64,000 nt of DNA from an uncultured Candidatus Melainabacteria bacterium (GCA_934728585.1 CAKVDZ010000010.1:4980-68979), one strand, 5' to 3'. Shown: positions 48,507-58,368, numbered from the stretch's first letter. The notes: generated from the letters alone by a model not told the origin. Made by a program: numbers and translations.

Positions 48507-50245
48507 TATAATGTTTCCTTAATAATATCAATAACTTTTTGAACAGATTCATCAGGTGTCATTGATTCAACTTCGTTTGTTCTACGAGTTTTTAATTCAA
48601 CTTGACCCTCTGAAATTGTCTTACCAACTGTAATTCTGAATGGGAAGCCAATTAAATCTGCATCTTTGAATTTAACGCCAGCTCTTTCAGAACGGTCATC
48701 TAAAACAGCTTCAATACCAGCATTTATAAGTTTTGTATAAATGTCTTTTGCGACGCTCATTTGTTGTTCATCTTTGTCGTTCAAAGGTACAACGCAAACG
48801 TGGTATGGTGCAATTTGGATTGGCCATAAGATACCGTGTTCATCATGCCATCTTTCAACGGCAGCAGCAGCCGTTCTTGTAACACCAATACCGTAGCAAC
48901 CCATTACATAAGGTTGAGCCTTGCCGTTTTTGTCTAAGAATGTTGCGTTCATTGGTTTTGAGTATTTTGTACCTAATTGGAAGATATTACCAACTTCAAT
49001 ACCTCTTGTGACTTTTAATGGTTGACCGCATTGAGGGCAAATTTCACCAGCTTGAGCAAGTCTGATATCTTCAAATTTTTCAATGTGAGGAATATCAACA
49101 TCTAAATTTGCGCCAACCATGTGTTTATCTTCTTGGTTGATGCCAACAACGAAGTTTTTCATATCTTTGACTGTTTCATCAGCAACAATAGTAATTCCGT
49201 CCATACCTTTAGGTCCGATAAATCCTTTTGCTGCGTTAAAGCCTTTTTCTACCATTAATTCTTCAATTTCTGGAGCTGAGGCAATTCTGATATCCATACC
49301 GCCAACAGCGTTTAATAATTTTGTTTCTTCAACTTCTTTATCTGCTCTGATTAAAGCTAGAACTGGTTTTTTATCAACAATGTAAACCAAGCATTTTAGA
49401 ATAACTGTTGCTGGAATGTTCAAAAAGTTGCAAAGTTCTTCAATTGAGTGAGTTTGAGGAGTATCAACAACTTTTGTTTCGTTAAAACCGAATTTGTTTC
49501 CGTCAACGTCTGCTGGTGGAAGTTTTGATACTGCGTGGTTTGAGTTTGCTGAATAATCGCAACCGTCACAATAGAATACGTCGTTTTCGCCAGCGTCTGT
49601 CGTTGTAATTACCATAAATTCATGGCTTACGCTACCGCCAATTGCACCTGAATCTGATTGAACCATTTTTGTTTCAAGTCCACAGCGTTTGAAAATTCTT
49701 GTATATGCATCAGCCATATTTTTGTATTCTTTTTCTAAACCTTCTTGGTCAACGTCAAAACTGTAGCCGTCTTTCATAATAAACTCACGACCTCTTAGTA
49801 AACCAAAACGAGGACGAACTTCATCACGGAATTTTTCTTGGAATTGATATAAGTTCACAGGCATTTGCTTGTATGATTTCAAACCGTCACGAGCAACTGC
49901 TGTAATAACTTCTTCTGCTGTAGGTGACAAGCACATTTCACGGTCGTGTCTATCTCTGAAGCGAGCTAATTCTCTGCCATAAGCTTCCCATCTGCCTGAT
50001 TCGTCCCAAAGTTCTCTTGGTTGAACAACAGGAAGTAACAATTCTTGTGCACCTGATGAGTTTAATTCTTCTCTAATGATGTTTTCAATTTTTCTTAAAA
50101 CACGCCACATTAAAGGCAAGTAGTTGTAAACACCACTAGTTAATTTTCTTATATAACCAGCTCTTACTAAAAATTTATGTGAAACAACTTCAGCATCTGC
50201 TGGAAATTCGCGTAATGTTTGTACAAACAATTTTGACATTTTCAT
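48506..50245 (-). CDS. proS: Prolyl-tRNA synthetase (bacterial type with editing insertion)
   Basis: A class II synthetase of 579 residues. Visible parts are LVRAGYIRKLTSGVYNYLPL, LLPVVQPRELWDESGRW, the motif 2 region QFQEKFRDEVRPRFGLLRGREF, and a YbaK-type editing insertion between motifs 2 and 3 (about 235-385). Then come GCYGIGVTRTAAAAVE and the anticodon-binding domain ending near VQKVIDIIKETL. GAGGAA precedes the ATG. It begins the proS-hinT-speE paralog-speE operon. Confidence 0.95.
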   Translation of the reverse strand: MKMSKLFVQTLREFPADAEVVSHKFLVRAGYIRKLTSGVYNYLPLMWRVLRKIENIIREELNSSGAQELLLPVVQPRELWDESGRWEAYGRELARFRDRHDREMCLSPTAEEVITAVARDGLKSYKQMPVNLYQFQEKFRDEVRPRFGLLRGREFIMKDGYSFDVDQEGLEKEYKNMADAYTRIFKRCGLETKMVQSDSGAIGGSVSHEFMVITTTDAGENDVFYCDGCDYSANSNHAVSKLPPADVDGNKFGFNETKVVDTPQTHSIEELCNFLNIPATVILKCLVYIVDKKPVLALIRADKEVEETKLLNAVGGMDIRIASAPEIEELMVEKGFNAAKGFIGPKGMDGITIVADETVKDMKNFVVGINQEDKHMVGANLDVDIPHIEKFEDIRLAQAGEICPQCGQPLKVTRGIEVGNIFQLGTKYSKPMNATFLDKNGKAQPYVMGCYGIGVTRTAAAAVERWHDEHGILWPIQIAPYHVCVVPLNDKDEQQMSVAKDIYTKLINAGIEAVLDDRSERAGVKFKDADLIGFPFRITVGKTISEGQVELKTRRTNEVESMTPDESVQKVIDIIKETL

Positions 50246-50273
50246 AATTTATATTCCTCACTAATTTGAAAAT

Positions 50274-50301
50274 ATTTTAGCATAAAAATACAATGCGTAA
50301 A
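50274..50301 (-). promoter_or_regulatory. Promoter of proS
   Basis: On the minus strand TTTACG and TAAAAT are separated by 16 bases, with TGC just before the -10 box as an extended element. Confidence 0.5.
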
Positions 50302-50449
50302 ACATTATTTATAAAAGCTTAATGCCAAAAATTTTAAAGACTATAAGTCAATAAGGGTTAAGTGAATAAGCTGTAATATAATTTAAAAGATATTTTGATA
50401 ATAAATGATTTATCGTTTTAAAATTCTAAAACCTTATTATCTAATAAAT

Positions 50450-51394
50450 CTAAACTCCTTGTGGCAAGTTCTTTTCTAATTCCATTTGAACTTCTTTTGG
50501 TTGAATTGAAAGAGTTTCGTGATTTTCCATGGCAAGTGTCATGCATTCTTTATATTCTGCCCACATTTGTTTGTATTTCAAAACTTGTGCCATGACGTAA
50601 TACAAATCTCCGTTGTCTGGAATTTCTTGTAATGCCGCTTTCATTATCATCATCGCCTCATCGTAGCGTTCAGTTTTGAATAAAATTTTTGTCATAATTT
50701 TGTATGCTTCAATGTCACGAGGATTGTATTCTAAAGTTTTTTGTAAATATCCTAAAGCAGAGTTGTAATCACCTTGATCATAAGCAATTGAACCTAAATT
50801 GAAGTAAGCCCAACTGTAATTTGGTGATTGGTCAATAACTTTTTTGTATTCTGCGATTGCTTCTGGGATTTTGCCCTCATTTCTGTAAATATAACCCAAG
50901 TGAAAATGTGCAAAAATATCGTTACTATTAAGTTGTACCGCTTTCATGAAGCAAACTTTTGCAATTTCTGGTTGTTCTTTTTTTACATAGCAAAGTCCTA
51001 AATTGAAGTAGCTGTTTGAGTCATCAACATCTGTTGAAAGTACACGTTTAAAGCAGTCAATAGCTTTATCAAATTCGCGCATATCAATATAAACAAGCCC
51101 CAAATTATAGTAAAAATCTGTTTCATCAGGCGATAATTCAATTGCTTTTAAATATGCTTGTTCGGCTTTTGGTAAATCTCTCATTTTCTCATGGACTATA
51201 CCTTTATTATAGTAAAGACTTGCATCTTGAGGGAAAATACTTATCAAGAATTGAAATTGTTTCAATGATTCTTCGTTAAAGCCCTTGTCCAACAAAACCA
51301 CAGCTAAACGGCGTCTAGCTTGGAAGTTAGACGAATCTTCGCGTAATATAGCCTGTAATTCTTCAATTTCTTGTAAGTCTTGTTCGTCAGCCAT
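50450..51394 (-). CDS. Tetratricopeptide repeat protein
   Basis: The 314-residue protein is nearly all TPR units, about seven to eight, from residue 30 to 290, with typical phrases such as ASLYYNKGIVHEKMRDLPKA, DFYYNLGLVYIDMREFDKAI and SWAYFNLGSIAYDQGDYNSA. There is no signal peptide and no catalytic domain. TPR arrays bind partner proteins. It lies 49 bases downstream of accC on the same strand, perhaps by read-through; a link with fatty acid synthesis is not implied. Confidence 0.9.
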   Translation of the reverse strand: MADEQDLQEIEELQAILREDSSNFQARRRLAVVLLDKGFNEESLKQFQFLISIFPQDASLYYNKGIVHEKMRDLPKAEQAYLKAIELSPDETDFYYNLGLVYIDMREFDKAIDCFKRVLSTDVDDSNSYFNLGLCYVKKEQPEIAKVCFMKAVQLNSNDIFAHFHLGYIYRNEGKIPEAIAEYKKVIDQSPNYSWAYFNLGSIAYDQGDYNSALGYLQKTLEYNPRDIEAYKIMTKILFKTERYDEAMMIMKAALQEIPDNGDLYYVMAQVLKYKQMWAEYKECMTLAMENHETLSIQPKEVQMELEKNLPQGV

Positions 51395-51443
51395 AATAAT
51401 ATTATAAACGCAATTTGAATATGTGCAAAGATGTTAATTTATT

Positions 51444-52802
51444 TTATTTTAAAGTTTCATCTTTTCTTCTGTAAAAATCTTCTAAGAAGCTTGTGTTGAA
51501 ATTACCAGTTTTGAAAACTTCATCTTCAATAACTTCTAAGTCGAACGGAATTGTTGTTTCAACCCCGATTACAACATATTCTTTTAAAGCTTGATACATT
51601 CTGCGTCTTGCTTGATTTCTGTTTTCGCCCCAGCAGATTAATTTACCAATCATCGAGTCATAATATGGTGGAATTTTGTATCCTGGGTATACGTGAGAAT
51701 CAACACGAACGCCAAATCCTCCAGGTTGAACGTATCCCTCGATTGTTCCAGGGCAAGGCATAAAGTTCTTTTCAGGATTTTCTGCGTTAATTCTGCACTC
51801 AATTGCGTGACCTTGAAGATTTACGTCTTTTTGCTTATATTGCAATTTTTCGCCTGATGCAACAAGAATTTGTTGTCTTACGATATCAATTCTTGAAATC
51901 ATTTCAGTGATACAGTGTTCAACTTGTACACGAGTATTCATTTCCATGAAATACCATTTGCCATCGCCATCAAGCAAGAATTCACAAGTTCCAACGCCCT
52001 CATATTTAACGGCTTTCGCTGCACGAATAGAGGCTTCCCCCATTTTCTTTCTTGTACGTTCATCAACTGCTGGAGATGGAGTTTCTTCAATAAGTTTTTG
52101 GTGTCTTCTTTGAACAGAACAATCTCTTTCACCCAAATAGATGTAATTTCCGTACTTATCACCAATGATTTGAACCTCAATGTGACGAGGATTTTCTAAA
52201 TATTTTTCGCAGTAAACATCAGGATTACCGAAAGCTTTTTCAGCCTCTGATTGGCAAAGTTGTAAGTTTGTCGCAACTTCATCATCGTTTCTGCAAACTC
52301 TCATACCTTTACCGCCACCACCAGCTGTAGCTTTTAAGATAATTGGATATTTAACTTTTTTAGCAAATTTTATAACTTCTTTTGCATCGTGAACAATACC
52401 TGTACCAGGGATTACAGGTACATCATTTTCAATCATTGTTTTACGAGCATTAGCTTTATCGCCCATTTTTCTCATTGATTGAGAAGATGGTCCAATAAAT
52501 TTGATGTTATGTTGTTCGCAAATTTCTGCAAAATCTGCTCTTTCAGATAAGAAACCATATCCAGGGTGAATTGCATCAACCCCAGCAAGTTCAGCAACTG
52601 ACATGATTGCTGGAATACTTAAATAACTTTTAGTGCTATCAGCAGGACCAATACAATATGCATCAGTAGCCAATCTTACATGTAATGAATTGGCATCTGC
52701 TTCAGAATACACTGCAACAGTAGGAATGCCTAATTCACGACATGCTCTAATAATTCTAACCGAAATTTCGCCGCGGTTAGCGACAAGAACTTTTCTAAAC
52801 AT
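51444..52802 (-). CDS. accC: Acetyl-CoA carboxylase, biotin carboxylase subunit
   Basis: AccC carboxylates the biotin of AccB with ATP and bicarbonate, the first step of fatty acid synthesis. The 452-residue protein has VANRGEISVRIIRACRELG, the ATP-grasp lysine region KATAGGGGKGMRVC, HIEVQIIGDKYGN, ERDCSVQRRHQKLIEE, and the catalytic MEMNTRVQVEHCITE. Length and motifs are complete. It follows accB by 17 bases. Confidence 0.97.
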   Translation of the reverse strand: MFRKVLVANRGEISVRIIRACRELGIPTVAVYSEADANSLHVRLATDAYCIGPADSTKSYLSIPAIMSVAELAGVDAIHPGYGFLSERADFAEICEQHNIKFIGPSSQSMRKMGDKANARKTMIENDVPVIPGTGIVHDAKEVIKFAKKVKYPIILKATAGGGGKGMRVCRNDDEVATNLQLCQSEAEKAFGNPDVYCEKYLENPRHIEVQIIGDKYGNYIYLGERDCSVQRRHQKLIEETPSPAVDERTRKKMGEASIRAAKAVKYEGVGTCEFLLDGDGKWYFMEMNTRVQVEHCITEMISRIDIVRQQILVASGEKLQYKQKDVNLQGHAIECRINAENPEKNFMPCPGTIEGYVQPGGFGVRVDSHVYPGYKIPPYYDSMIGKLICWGENRNQARRRMYQALKEYVVIGVETTIPFDLEVIEDEVFKTGNFNTSFLEDFYRRKDETLK

Positions 52803-52819
52803 AATTCTTAATTCCTAAA

Positions 52820-53272
52820 TTATTCAATATACATAAGAACTTGACCGTATTCAACAGGTTGACCGTCGTCTACGCATATTTCAACAACTTTGCCTGAATA
52901 ATCAGATTCTATTTCGTTCATTAATTTCATCGCTTCAATGATACAAACAACTTCGCCTTGAGCAACGAGTGAGCCAACTTCAACAAAAGCAGGAGCATCA
53001 GGTGATGCAGCCTTGTAGAAAGTACCTACCATTGGGGATTTGATAGCTTTACCAGTCTTAACAGGTTCAGCTTTAACTTCTGTTTTAACTTCAGTATTTT
53101 CTTGTTGGATAACTTTTGTTTCTGCAACTGGAACAATTTGTTGAGCAGTTACTGTTTGTTTTTCGCGTTTCAAAACTATTGACTGTTCTTGATCTTCTAA
53201 TTGCATTTCTGTCAATTCAGATTCGTTCATCAATTTAGCCAATTTTTCAAGATATTTTAAATCGAATTTCAT
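52820..53272 (-). CDS. accB: Biotin carboxyl carrier protein of acetyl-CoA carboxylase
   Basis: The 150-residue protein has a short N-terminal helix region, a Val/Glu/Lys-rich linker (about 38-72), and a C-terminal biotinyl domain with the biotin lysine in [34 protein letters not shown] contains the thumb-type segment of bacterial BCCP. It is between efp and accC. The efp-accB-accC order is common in bacteria. Confidence 0.96.
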   Translation of the reverse strand: MKFDLKYLEKLAKLMNESELTEMQLEDQEQSIVLKREKQTVTAQQIVPVAETKVIQQENTEVKTEVKAEPVKTGKAIKSPMVGTFYKAASPDAPAFVEVGSLVAQGEVVCIIEAMKLMNEIESDYSGKVVEICVDDGQPVEYGQVLMYIE

Positions 53273-53301
53273 ATTTTGTCCTTTCCCTTAAAGACGCTAA
53301 A

Positions 53302-53862
53302 CTAGCATCTGTCAAGGTATTCGTTAGTTCTAGTATCAATTCTAATTCTGTCACCATTTACAACAAAGAATGGAACGTTAACTATAGCGCCTGTTTCTGT
53401 TTTAGCAGGTTTTGTACCACCTTGAGAAGTGTTACCTTTTTCAGCAGGTGGAGTGTCAACAACTTCTAATTCAACGTGAGTTGGAAGATCAACACCGATA
53501 ACTTTTCCGTCGTGAGTTAGAACTGAAACGTTCATATTTTCTTTTAAATATTTAATGCTATCGCCAATCATATCAGCTGTTACAGTGATTTGTTCGTATG
53601 TTTCTAAGTCCATCATCACGTAACCATCGCCTTCTTTATATAAATATTGCATATCTCTACGATCTAACATAGCTTTTGCAACTTTTTCACCAGCTCTGAA
53701 AGTTTTTTCAACAACTTGACCAGTTTCAACGTTTTTTAATTTAGTTCTTACGAATGCTGCACCTTTACCAGGTTTTACGTGTAAGAATTCAACTACAGAC
53801 CATAAAGCGCCATTATCTAGTTGTAGTGTTAAGCCTGTTTTTAAATCGTTTACTGAAATCAT
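53302..53862 (-). CDS. efp: Translation elongation factor P
   Basis: EF-P relieves ribosomes stalled at polyproline. The ATG at 53862 ([13 protein letters not shown]) is chosen because AAAGGAG lies six bases upstream; a longer frame of 19 codons has no support. The 186-residue protein has three beta-barrel domains. The tip of domain I is [12 protein letters not shown], with a lysine at the position that is modified in E. coli. Polyproline clients are plausible, since the Asn/Pro-rich protein at 21.1 kb has such tracts. First gene of the efp-accB-accC operon. Confidence 0.96.
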   Translation of the reverse strand: MISVNDLKTGLTLQLDNGALWSVVEFLHVKPGKGAAFVRTKLKNVETGQVVEKTFRAGEKVAKAMLDRRDMQYLYKEGDGYVMMDLETYEQITVTADMIGDSIKYLKENMNVSVLTHDGKVIGVDLPTHVELEVVDTPPAEKGNTSQGGTKPAKTETGAIVNVPFFVVNGDRIRIDTRTNEYLDRC

Positions 53863-53891
53863 AAATTCTCCTTTTGTTTTTCTATGAGAAA

Positions 53892-53919
53892 ATAATATCA
53901 TAAACATTTTATTTTTCAA
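53892..53919 (-). promoter_or_regulatory. Promoter of efp-accB-accC
   Basis: On the minus strand TTGAAA and TATTAT are separated by 16 bases, about 30 bases upstream of the efp start codon. Confidence 0.6.
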
Positions 53920-53994
53920 GAAAATAGTTGTAAAGATGATGTAAAGAATAGATAATAAGTGATTAGTGAGATGTGAAGTAAAGTTGAAAAACCG

Positions 53995-54684
53995 CTAGTT
54001 ACATGTTGTTCGAGTTTCCCAATTTATAACATTTGGACATTTTTTGTAATCCATATTTTTATTCATCAAAACCCAAGCTGTGCAAGCAAATCCCTCATTT
54101 TGTAAACAGTCTGAAAATGGAACAAGGTTATCCTTCGGACCACCCATCGGAATTAAACCTTTGCGTGTTGTATAAAATCCAAACTGATCAATACCAGCTT
54201 TATTTGCTCCTTGTGGTCCATCGATATCAATGTAAGTTGCACCTAAAATTTTGTTTGAGCTATCGACTGGGTCAAGTTCGCCTCTAAAATTGTTATTAAC
54301 AAGAATACCGCTACCGTTTGTCATTCGTAATTTGTAGCCTGAAAGTTCTGTATCACCAAAACAGCCAAGTTCGTTTAAACCACAGTAATTAATTGTTTTT
54401 AATTTTTCTTTTAGCAATTCTGAAAATTCTTTTGGTGTGTAGTCTTTTGTTAAGGCACTTATTTCATAATCGCTTATATCAAAATCTAAAATTTTATCCA
54501 TTATTAGAGCGATTTCAATTTTTTGGTATGTTTTATTTAACATATCTGCAAAAGTTCGTTCTTTGTTTGTCATTACAACTGTCGGAATTGTAAGCATAGC
54601 AAGAATTGCAATAACTGTCATTACAATTAACATTTCTGCTAATGTAAATCCTTTTTCTTGCAATCTTTTATCGCTAAATTTCAT
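53995..54684 (-). CDS. Type IV pilin-like (pseudopilin) protein
   Basis: The 229-residue protein has a normal prepilin leader: MKFSDKRLQEKG, cleaved before FTLAEMLIVMTVIAILAML, with Glu at mature position 5. The globular part has YIDIDGPQGANKAG, DQFGFYTTRKGLIPMGG, CTAWVLMNKNMDYKKC and a WETRTTCN end. The same order of motifs occurs in the 39.2-kb pilin, so they are relatives with probable disulfides. It is last in the pyrH-to-PAP2 run, nine bases after the PAP2-like gene, and an export machine must be encoded elsewhere. Confidence 0.88.
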   Translation of the reverse strand: MKFSDKRLQEKGFTLAEMLIVMTVIAILAMLTIPTVVMTNKERTFADMLNKTYQKIEIALIMDKILDFDISDYEISALTKDYTPKEFSELLKEKLKTINYCGLNELGCFGDTELSGYKLRMTNGSGILVNNNFRGELDPVDSSNKILGATYIDIDGPQGANKAGIDQFGFYTTRKGLIPMGGPKDNLVPFSDCLQNEGFACTAWVLMNKNMDYKKCPNVINWETRTTCN

Positions 54685-54693
54685 CGAAAATCC

Positions 54694-55164
54694 TTATAAA
54701 AGAACAATGTAATGGAAGAAGAATGCGAATGCTACACCTAAAATTGCACCGCAGAAAACTTCTTTTGGAGTGTGTCCCAACATTTCTTTCAATTTTGTTC
54801 CAGCAGAGTTGATGTCGTGTTTGTAAAAATCAGCTATCATTTTATTTAAGCAAACAGCCATTTTGCCAGAAGCTCTACGAATACCAGCTGCATCGTACAT
54901 TACAACAAATGCATATCCTAAAGATACTGCAAAAAGTTGTGACATAAATCCTGACATAATACCGATAGAAATTGATAACGCTACAACACCTGCAGAGTGT
55001 GAACTTGGCATTCCGCCTGTTGTTGTAAAAATTCTGAAATCGACTCTTTTATTTATTATAATATCAAGTACAAGTTTTATTACTTGAGCTACAAATGCTG
55101 CCAAAAGACCAGCTAAAAGTGCTTCAAGACCTGTGTTTACAATTTTTCCTGCCAAGTTTTCCAT
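54694..55164 (-). CDS. Divergent PAP2 / DUF212 family membrane protein
   Basis: The 156-residue membrane protein has three to four hydrophobic segments and the family motifs GMPSSHSAGVVALS and MYDAAGIRRASGK, ending GHTPKEVFCGAILGV. These resemble the phosphatase motifs of PAP2 enzymes but in a shortened form. Members occur in cyanobacteria, plants and Firmicutes. A phosphatase acting on an isoprenyl or lipid phosphate would suit its place next to the prenyl synthase, which is inference. It overlaps that gene by one base. Confidence 0.88.
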   Translation of the reverse strand: MENLAGKIVNTGLEALLAGLLAAFVAQVIKLVLDIIINKRVDFRIFTTTGGMPSSHSAGVVALSISIGIMSGFMSQLFAVSLGYAFVVMYDAAGIRRASGKMAVCLNKMIADFYKHDINSAGTKLKEMLGHTPKEVFCGAILGVAFAFFFHYIVLL

Positions 55165-56024
55165 TATTTGTTTACCTTTTCTCTTATTGAATTAATTATT
55201 GTGTTAAATATTTCAGATTTAACCTCGTATTTGTTTAGTATAGCACAAGCGTCATTTAAAAGACAATTAATTTCACATTTGGCTTTTTCTAATCCGAAAA
55301 GAGCTGTATATGTTAGTTTCCCAGCATTTTTATCTTTACCTAAAGTTTTGCCCATTTCTTCAAATGTAGAAATTTCGTCCAAAACGTCATCGCAAATTTG
55401 AAAAGCAAAGCCCAATTTTTGACCAAAATCGTCCATTTCTTTAATTTGTTCTTCTGTTGCATTTGCTATGTATGCACCAGCTTTAAGTGCTGATTTAAAC
55501 AAATCTGCAGTTTTGTGAGTGTGAATATATTCTAAAATTTTTGCGTCGTAAGGTTTGCCCTCCATCGCAATATCTACAACTTGTCCAGCAATAATTCCGT
55601 AAGCGCCTGCTGCAAGAGCATGTTCTCTTAAAACTTTTACAATAGTTTCAGCTGGTAGGTCAGATTTATCGATAATTAATTGAACGCCGTAGCTGATTAG
55701 TGCGTCACCAGCAAGAACTGCTGTACTTTCAGAAAATTTTTTGTGGTTTGTTAGTTTTCCACGTCTGTAATCATCGTTGTCCATGCAAGGTAAGTCATCG
55801 TGAATAAGACTTTGTGTGTGCAACATTTCAAACGCGCAAGCTGTTGGAAGTGCTTTTTCTATATTTCCCCCGAAAATTCTGCAAGCTTCTAAACACATAA
55901 TTGGTCTTAATCTTTTTCCACCTGCAAGCAAGCTATAACGCATTGATTCAAAGATTTCTTCTGGATAGCTTACTGGTAAGTATTCGTCTAATTTTTTGTT
56001 TACTAATTCAATTAATTCTTTCAT
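55164..56024 (-). CDS. ispA: Short-chain polyprenyl diphosphate synthase (FPP/GGPP synthase)
   Basis: The ATG at 56024 lies eight bases after GAGGA and one base after the rsgA stop; this gives 286 residues. The first aspartate-rich motif is LIHDDLPCMDNDDYRRG (DDxxxxD form, as in bacterial FPP synthases), and the second is FQICDDVLDEIS. GGKRLRPIMCLEA and KTADLFKSALKAGAYIA are typical. It makes C15 or C20 diphosphates for undecaprenyl phosphate and quinones. Chain length cannot be set with certainty. Confidence 0.93.
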   Translation of the reverse strand: MKELIELVNKKLDEYLPVSYPEEIFESMRYSLLAGGKRLRPIMCLEACRIFGGNIEKALPTACAFEMLHTQSLIHDDLPCMDNDDYRRGKLTNHKKFSESTAVLAGDALISYGVQLIIDKSDLPAETIVKVLREHALAAGAYGIIAGQVVDIAMEGKPYDAKILEYIHTHKTADLFKSALKAGAYIANATEEQIKEMDDFGQKLGFAFQICDDVLDEISTFEEMGKTLGKDKNAGKLTYTALFGLEKAKCEINCLLNDACAILNKYEVKSEIFNTIINSIREKVNK

Positions 56025-56025
56025 T

Positions 56026-57030
56026 TTATTTTTCCTCATGAATTTCTTTATGTATACTTTGTTTTTGAGTGTTTCTGGCTGATTGCCTTTTTTGAGCGCT
56101 AATTTTTACTGCCATTTTGTCGTTGTGATGCTTAAAATTAGTTTCTCGTTCGTGTTTTGTTCCAGAATATTTTACTCGTTCTTTGTATTCTTTTGCTTCG
56201 TTAACAAAGGCTAAATAACTTTGATAACGACTTAAATCAATGTCCTCAATATGCTCAAGCACTGCACAACCTGTTTCTTTATCGTGCAAGCAATCTGAAA
56301 ACTTGCAATAGCCTTTATATTGTTTGATTTCATCAAATAATTCATCAACTTCAGTTGGCATTAAAAAATCAAACTTCAAATTGCTAAACCCAGGAGTATC
56401 AACAATTTTCATTGTATCAGTTATATTAATAATTTCACAGTGGCGAGTTGTATGAGTTCCTCGTTCAGTTTTTTCACTGACAGATTTTGTTCTTAAGTTA
56501 CATTCAGGGTTAATTGCGTTGATTAGACTTGATTTTCCAACCCCTGAACTCCCACAAAGAACAGAGATTTTGCCGTCTAAAATTTCTTTAAAATCTTCAA
56601 TTCCGTCTTTTTCTTTTGCCGATGTAAAAACGATATCAAACCCAAGAGGTTCATATATTTGGAACACTTTTTCAATTGTTGAATCGTCTAATGATAAGTC
56701 GTTTTTGTTAAAGCACAATTCTGTTGGAATGTTGTAGTATTTTGCAAATGAGATGTATCGGTTAAGCTGTTCAAAACTCAATTCAGGCTCTTTTACGGCT
56801 GATACTATTACAATTTGGTCAATGTTAGCAACATTTGGACGTGGAATGTAGTTTTTCTTCGGCAAAACTTTTTCAATTGCGCCGTTTTCAAATTCAACAA
56901 AATCTCCAACAACAATTTTTAATTTTTGTTTTTTTAAGACTTCTCTTAATTTGCACTCAAAAGTTTGATTATTATGGTTTACATAATAAAAATCTGAGTG
57001 AATTTTAAAGATTTGTCCAGTTTTTGCCAT
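56026..57030 (-). CDS. rsgA: Ribosome small subunit-dependent GTPase A (RsgA)
   Basis: RsgA is a circularly permuted GTPase in late 30S assembly. The 334-residue protein has an N-terminal OB domain, NKNDLS (G4) before LCGSSGVGKSSLINAIN (G1) and TTRHCE and VDTPGFSNL (G3). This permuted order is diagnostic. A C-terminal zinc knuckle, CKFSDCLHDKETGCAV, follows, and then a long basic tail of about 45 residues. It lies two bases from rpe and one base from ispA. Confidence 0.95.
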   Translation of the reverse strand: MAKTGQIFKIHSDFYYVNHNNQTFECKLREVLKKQKLKIVVGDFVEFENGAIEKVLPKKNYIPRPNVANIDQIVIVSAVKEPELSFEQLNRYISFAKYYNIPTELCFNKNDLSLDDSTIEKVFQIYEPLGFDIVFTSAKEKDGIEDFKEILDGKISVLCGSSGVGKSSLINAINPECNLRTKSVSEKTERGTHTTRHCEIINITDTMKIVDTPGFSNLKFDFLMPTEVDELFDEIKQYKGYCKFSDCLHDKETGCAVLEHIEDIDLSRYQSYLAFVNEAKEYKERVKYSGTKHERETNFKHHNDKMAVKISAQKRQSARNTQKQSIHKEIHEEK

Positions 57031-57032
57031 TT

Positions 57033-57683
57033 TTATGCTCTTAAAGACTCAATTGCTTTTTTTACGTTTGTACTTTTGTAAATGTAACTTCCAGCAACAA
57101 GTGAATTTGCGCCTAAAGATACGCAAACTTTTGATGTTACGTCGTTAATTCCGCCATCAACTTGAATGATTAAATCTTCTTTTCCGTTTTGTCTGATTGT
57201 TGGAATTTTTTGTGCACAATAGTGCATAAATTCTTGTCCTCCAAAACCAGGTTCTACAGTCATTACAAGTACCATATCAACAAATTGTAAATATGGAATT
57301 AAGTCATTTTGGTTTGTTTTAGGTTTAATTGAAATACCTGCTTTACAACCTAAGTTTTGGATTTTTTTGCAAATTTCTTCAATATTTTCAGGTTTTACTG
57401 CTTCATAGTGGAAAGTAATGATATCAGCACCAGCTTTAGCAAAGTCTTCGATGTATTTTTCTGGATTATCAATCATTAAGTGAACGTCAAGAGGCTTTTT
57501 AGCAAAACGTTTTAACGATTTTACAACAGGAATACCGATTGTGATGTTTGGTACAAAATGACCGTCCATAACATCAACGTGAATCCAGTCTGCGCCGTTA
57601 TCTTCTACAAGTTTTATATCTCTTTCAAGGTTAGCAAAATCTGCTGATAAAATTGATGGTGAAACAATAATTTCTTTACTCAT
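57033..57683 (-). CDS. rpe: Ribulose-phosphate 3-epimerase
   Basis: Rpe interconverts ribulose 5-phosphate and xylulose 5-phosphate. The 216-residue TIM barrel has SPSILSADFANLERDI, WIHVDVMDGHFVPNITIG, DVHLMIDNPEKYI, VEPGFGGQEF and IQVDGGINDVTSK, which contain the metal ligands and the two catalytic aspartates. Length is typical. Its start overlaps the end of rnc by eight bases. Confidence 0.96.
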   Translation of the reverse strand: MSKEIIVSPSILSADFANLERDIKLVEDNGADWIHVDVMDGHFVPNITIGIPVVKSLKRFAKKPLDVHLMIDNPEKYIEDFAKAGADIITFHYEAVKPENIEEICKKIQNLGCKAGISIKPKTNQNDLIPYLQFVDMVLVMTVEPGFGGQEFMHYCAQKIPTIRQNGKEDLIIQVDGGINDVTSKVCVSLGANSLVAGSYIYKSTNVKKAIESLRA

Positions 57684-58368
57684 TTATAACTCCTAATTTT
57701 TTACATGCTTCGTATGCGCATTTTTGTTCTGCGTCTTTTTTGCTTTTGCCAATTGCACTTGCCAAAATTCTGCCTTGATATTTTACTTGAACTTTGAATT
57801 TTGGAGAGTGCGCTGGTCCAAGCGTTTCTAACAATTCATATTTTGGTAATTCTTTTGTCTTACCTTGAGTGTATTCTTGCAAAATTTCTTTTGCATTATA
57901 TCTATCAAGGTTTTGTTGAACTTCTTCTATATATGGTTCAAAAATATTATTCAAAAATTGAATAATTTCTTCTTTTTTGTTGTCAAGATAAAAAGCCCCA
58001 AGTAAAGCTTCAAACACGCATGCTTTAATTGATTCGCGATTTCGTTCACCTGATTTTTCTGCATTTTCGCCCAAAATAATCAAGGGTGTTATATTAAATT
58101 TTTCCGCTATTTTTGCTAAAGTTGCATCAGATACTAGAATTGAACGAATTTTTGTTAAATCGCCCTCGTGAGAATCTGGATATTTTTTGATTAATTTTTC
58201 AGATACTGCAAGTTTTAGAACAGAATCGCCAAAAAATTCCAATCTTTCATAATTTTTTAGTGAACTTATATTGTTTTCTTTAGTAAAAGACGGATGAGTC
58301 AAAGCCTTTGTAAACAATGATTCGTCCGTAATTTTTATGTTAAATATATCTTCTAACGCATTACGCAT
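57676..58368 (-). CDS. rnc: Ribonuclease III
   Basis: RNase III cleaves double-stranded RNA, including rRNA precursors. The 230-residue protein has the catalytic signature NYERLEFFGDSVLKLAVSE (41-59), further motifs KACVFEALLGAFYLD, and a C-terminal double-stranded RNA-binding domain (about 155-226) ending KSKKDAEQKCAYEACKKL. It overlaps both rpe and cdsA by eight bases. Confidence 0.96.
   Translation of the reverse strand: MRNALEDIFNIKITDESLFTKALTHPSFTKENNISSLKNYERLEFFGDSVLKLAVSEKLIKKYPDSHEGDLTKIRSILVSDATLAKIAEKFNITPLIILGENAEKSGERNRESIKACVFEALLGAFYLDNKKEEIIQFLNNIFEPYIEEVQQNLDRYNAKEILQEYTQGKTKELPKYELLETLGPAHSPKFKVQVKYQGRILASAIGKSKKDAEQKCAYEACKKLGVINE

Noticed and set aside
53863..53919. Longer N-terminus of EF-P
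   Set aside because: The family start MISVNDLK has its own Shine-Dalgarno, and the extension overlaps the promoter.
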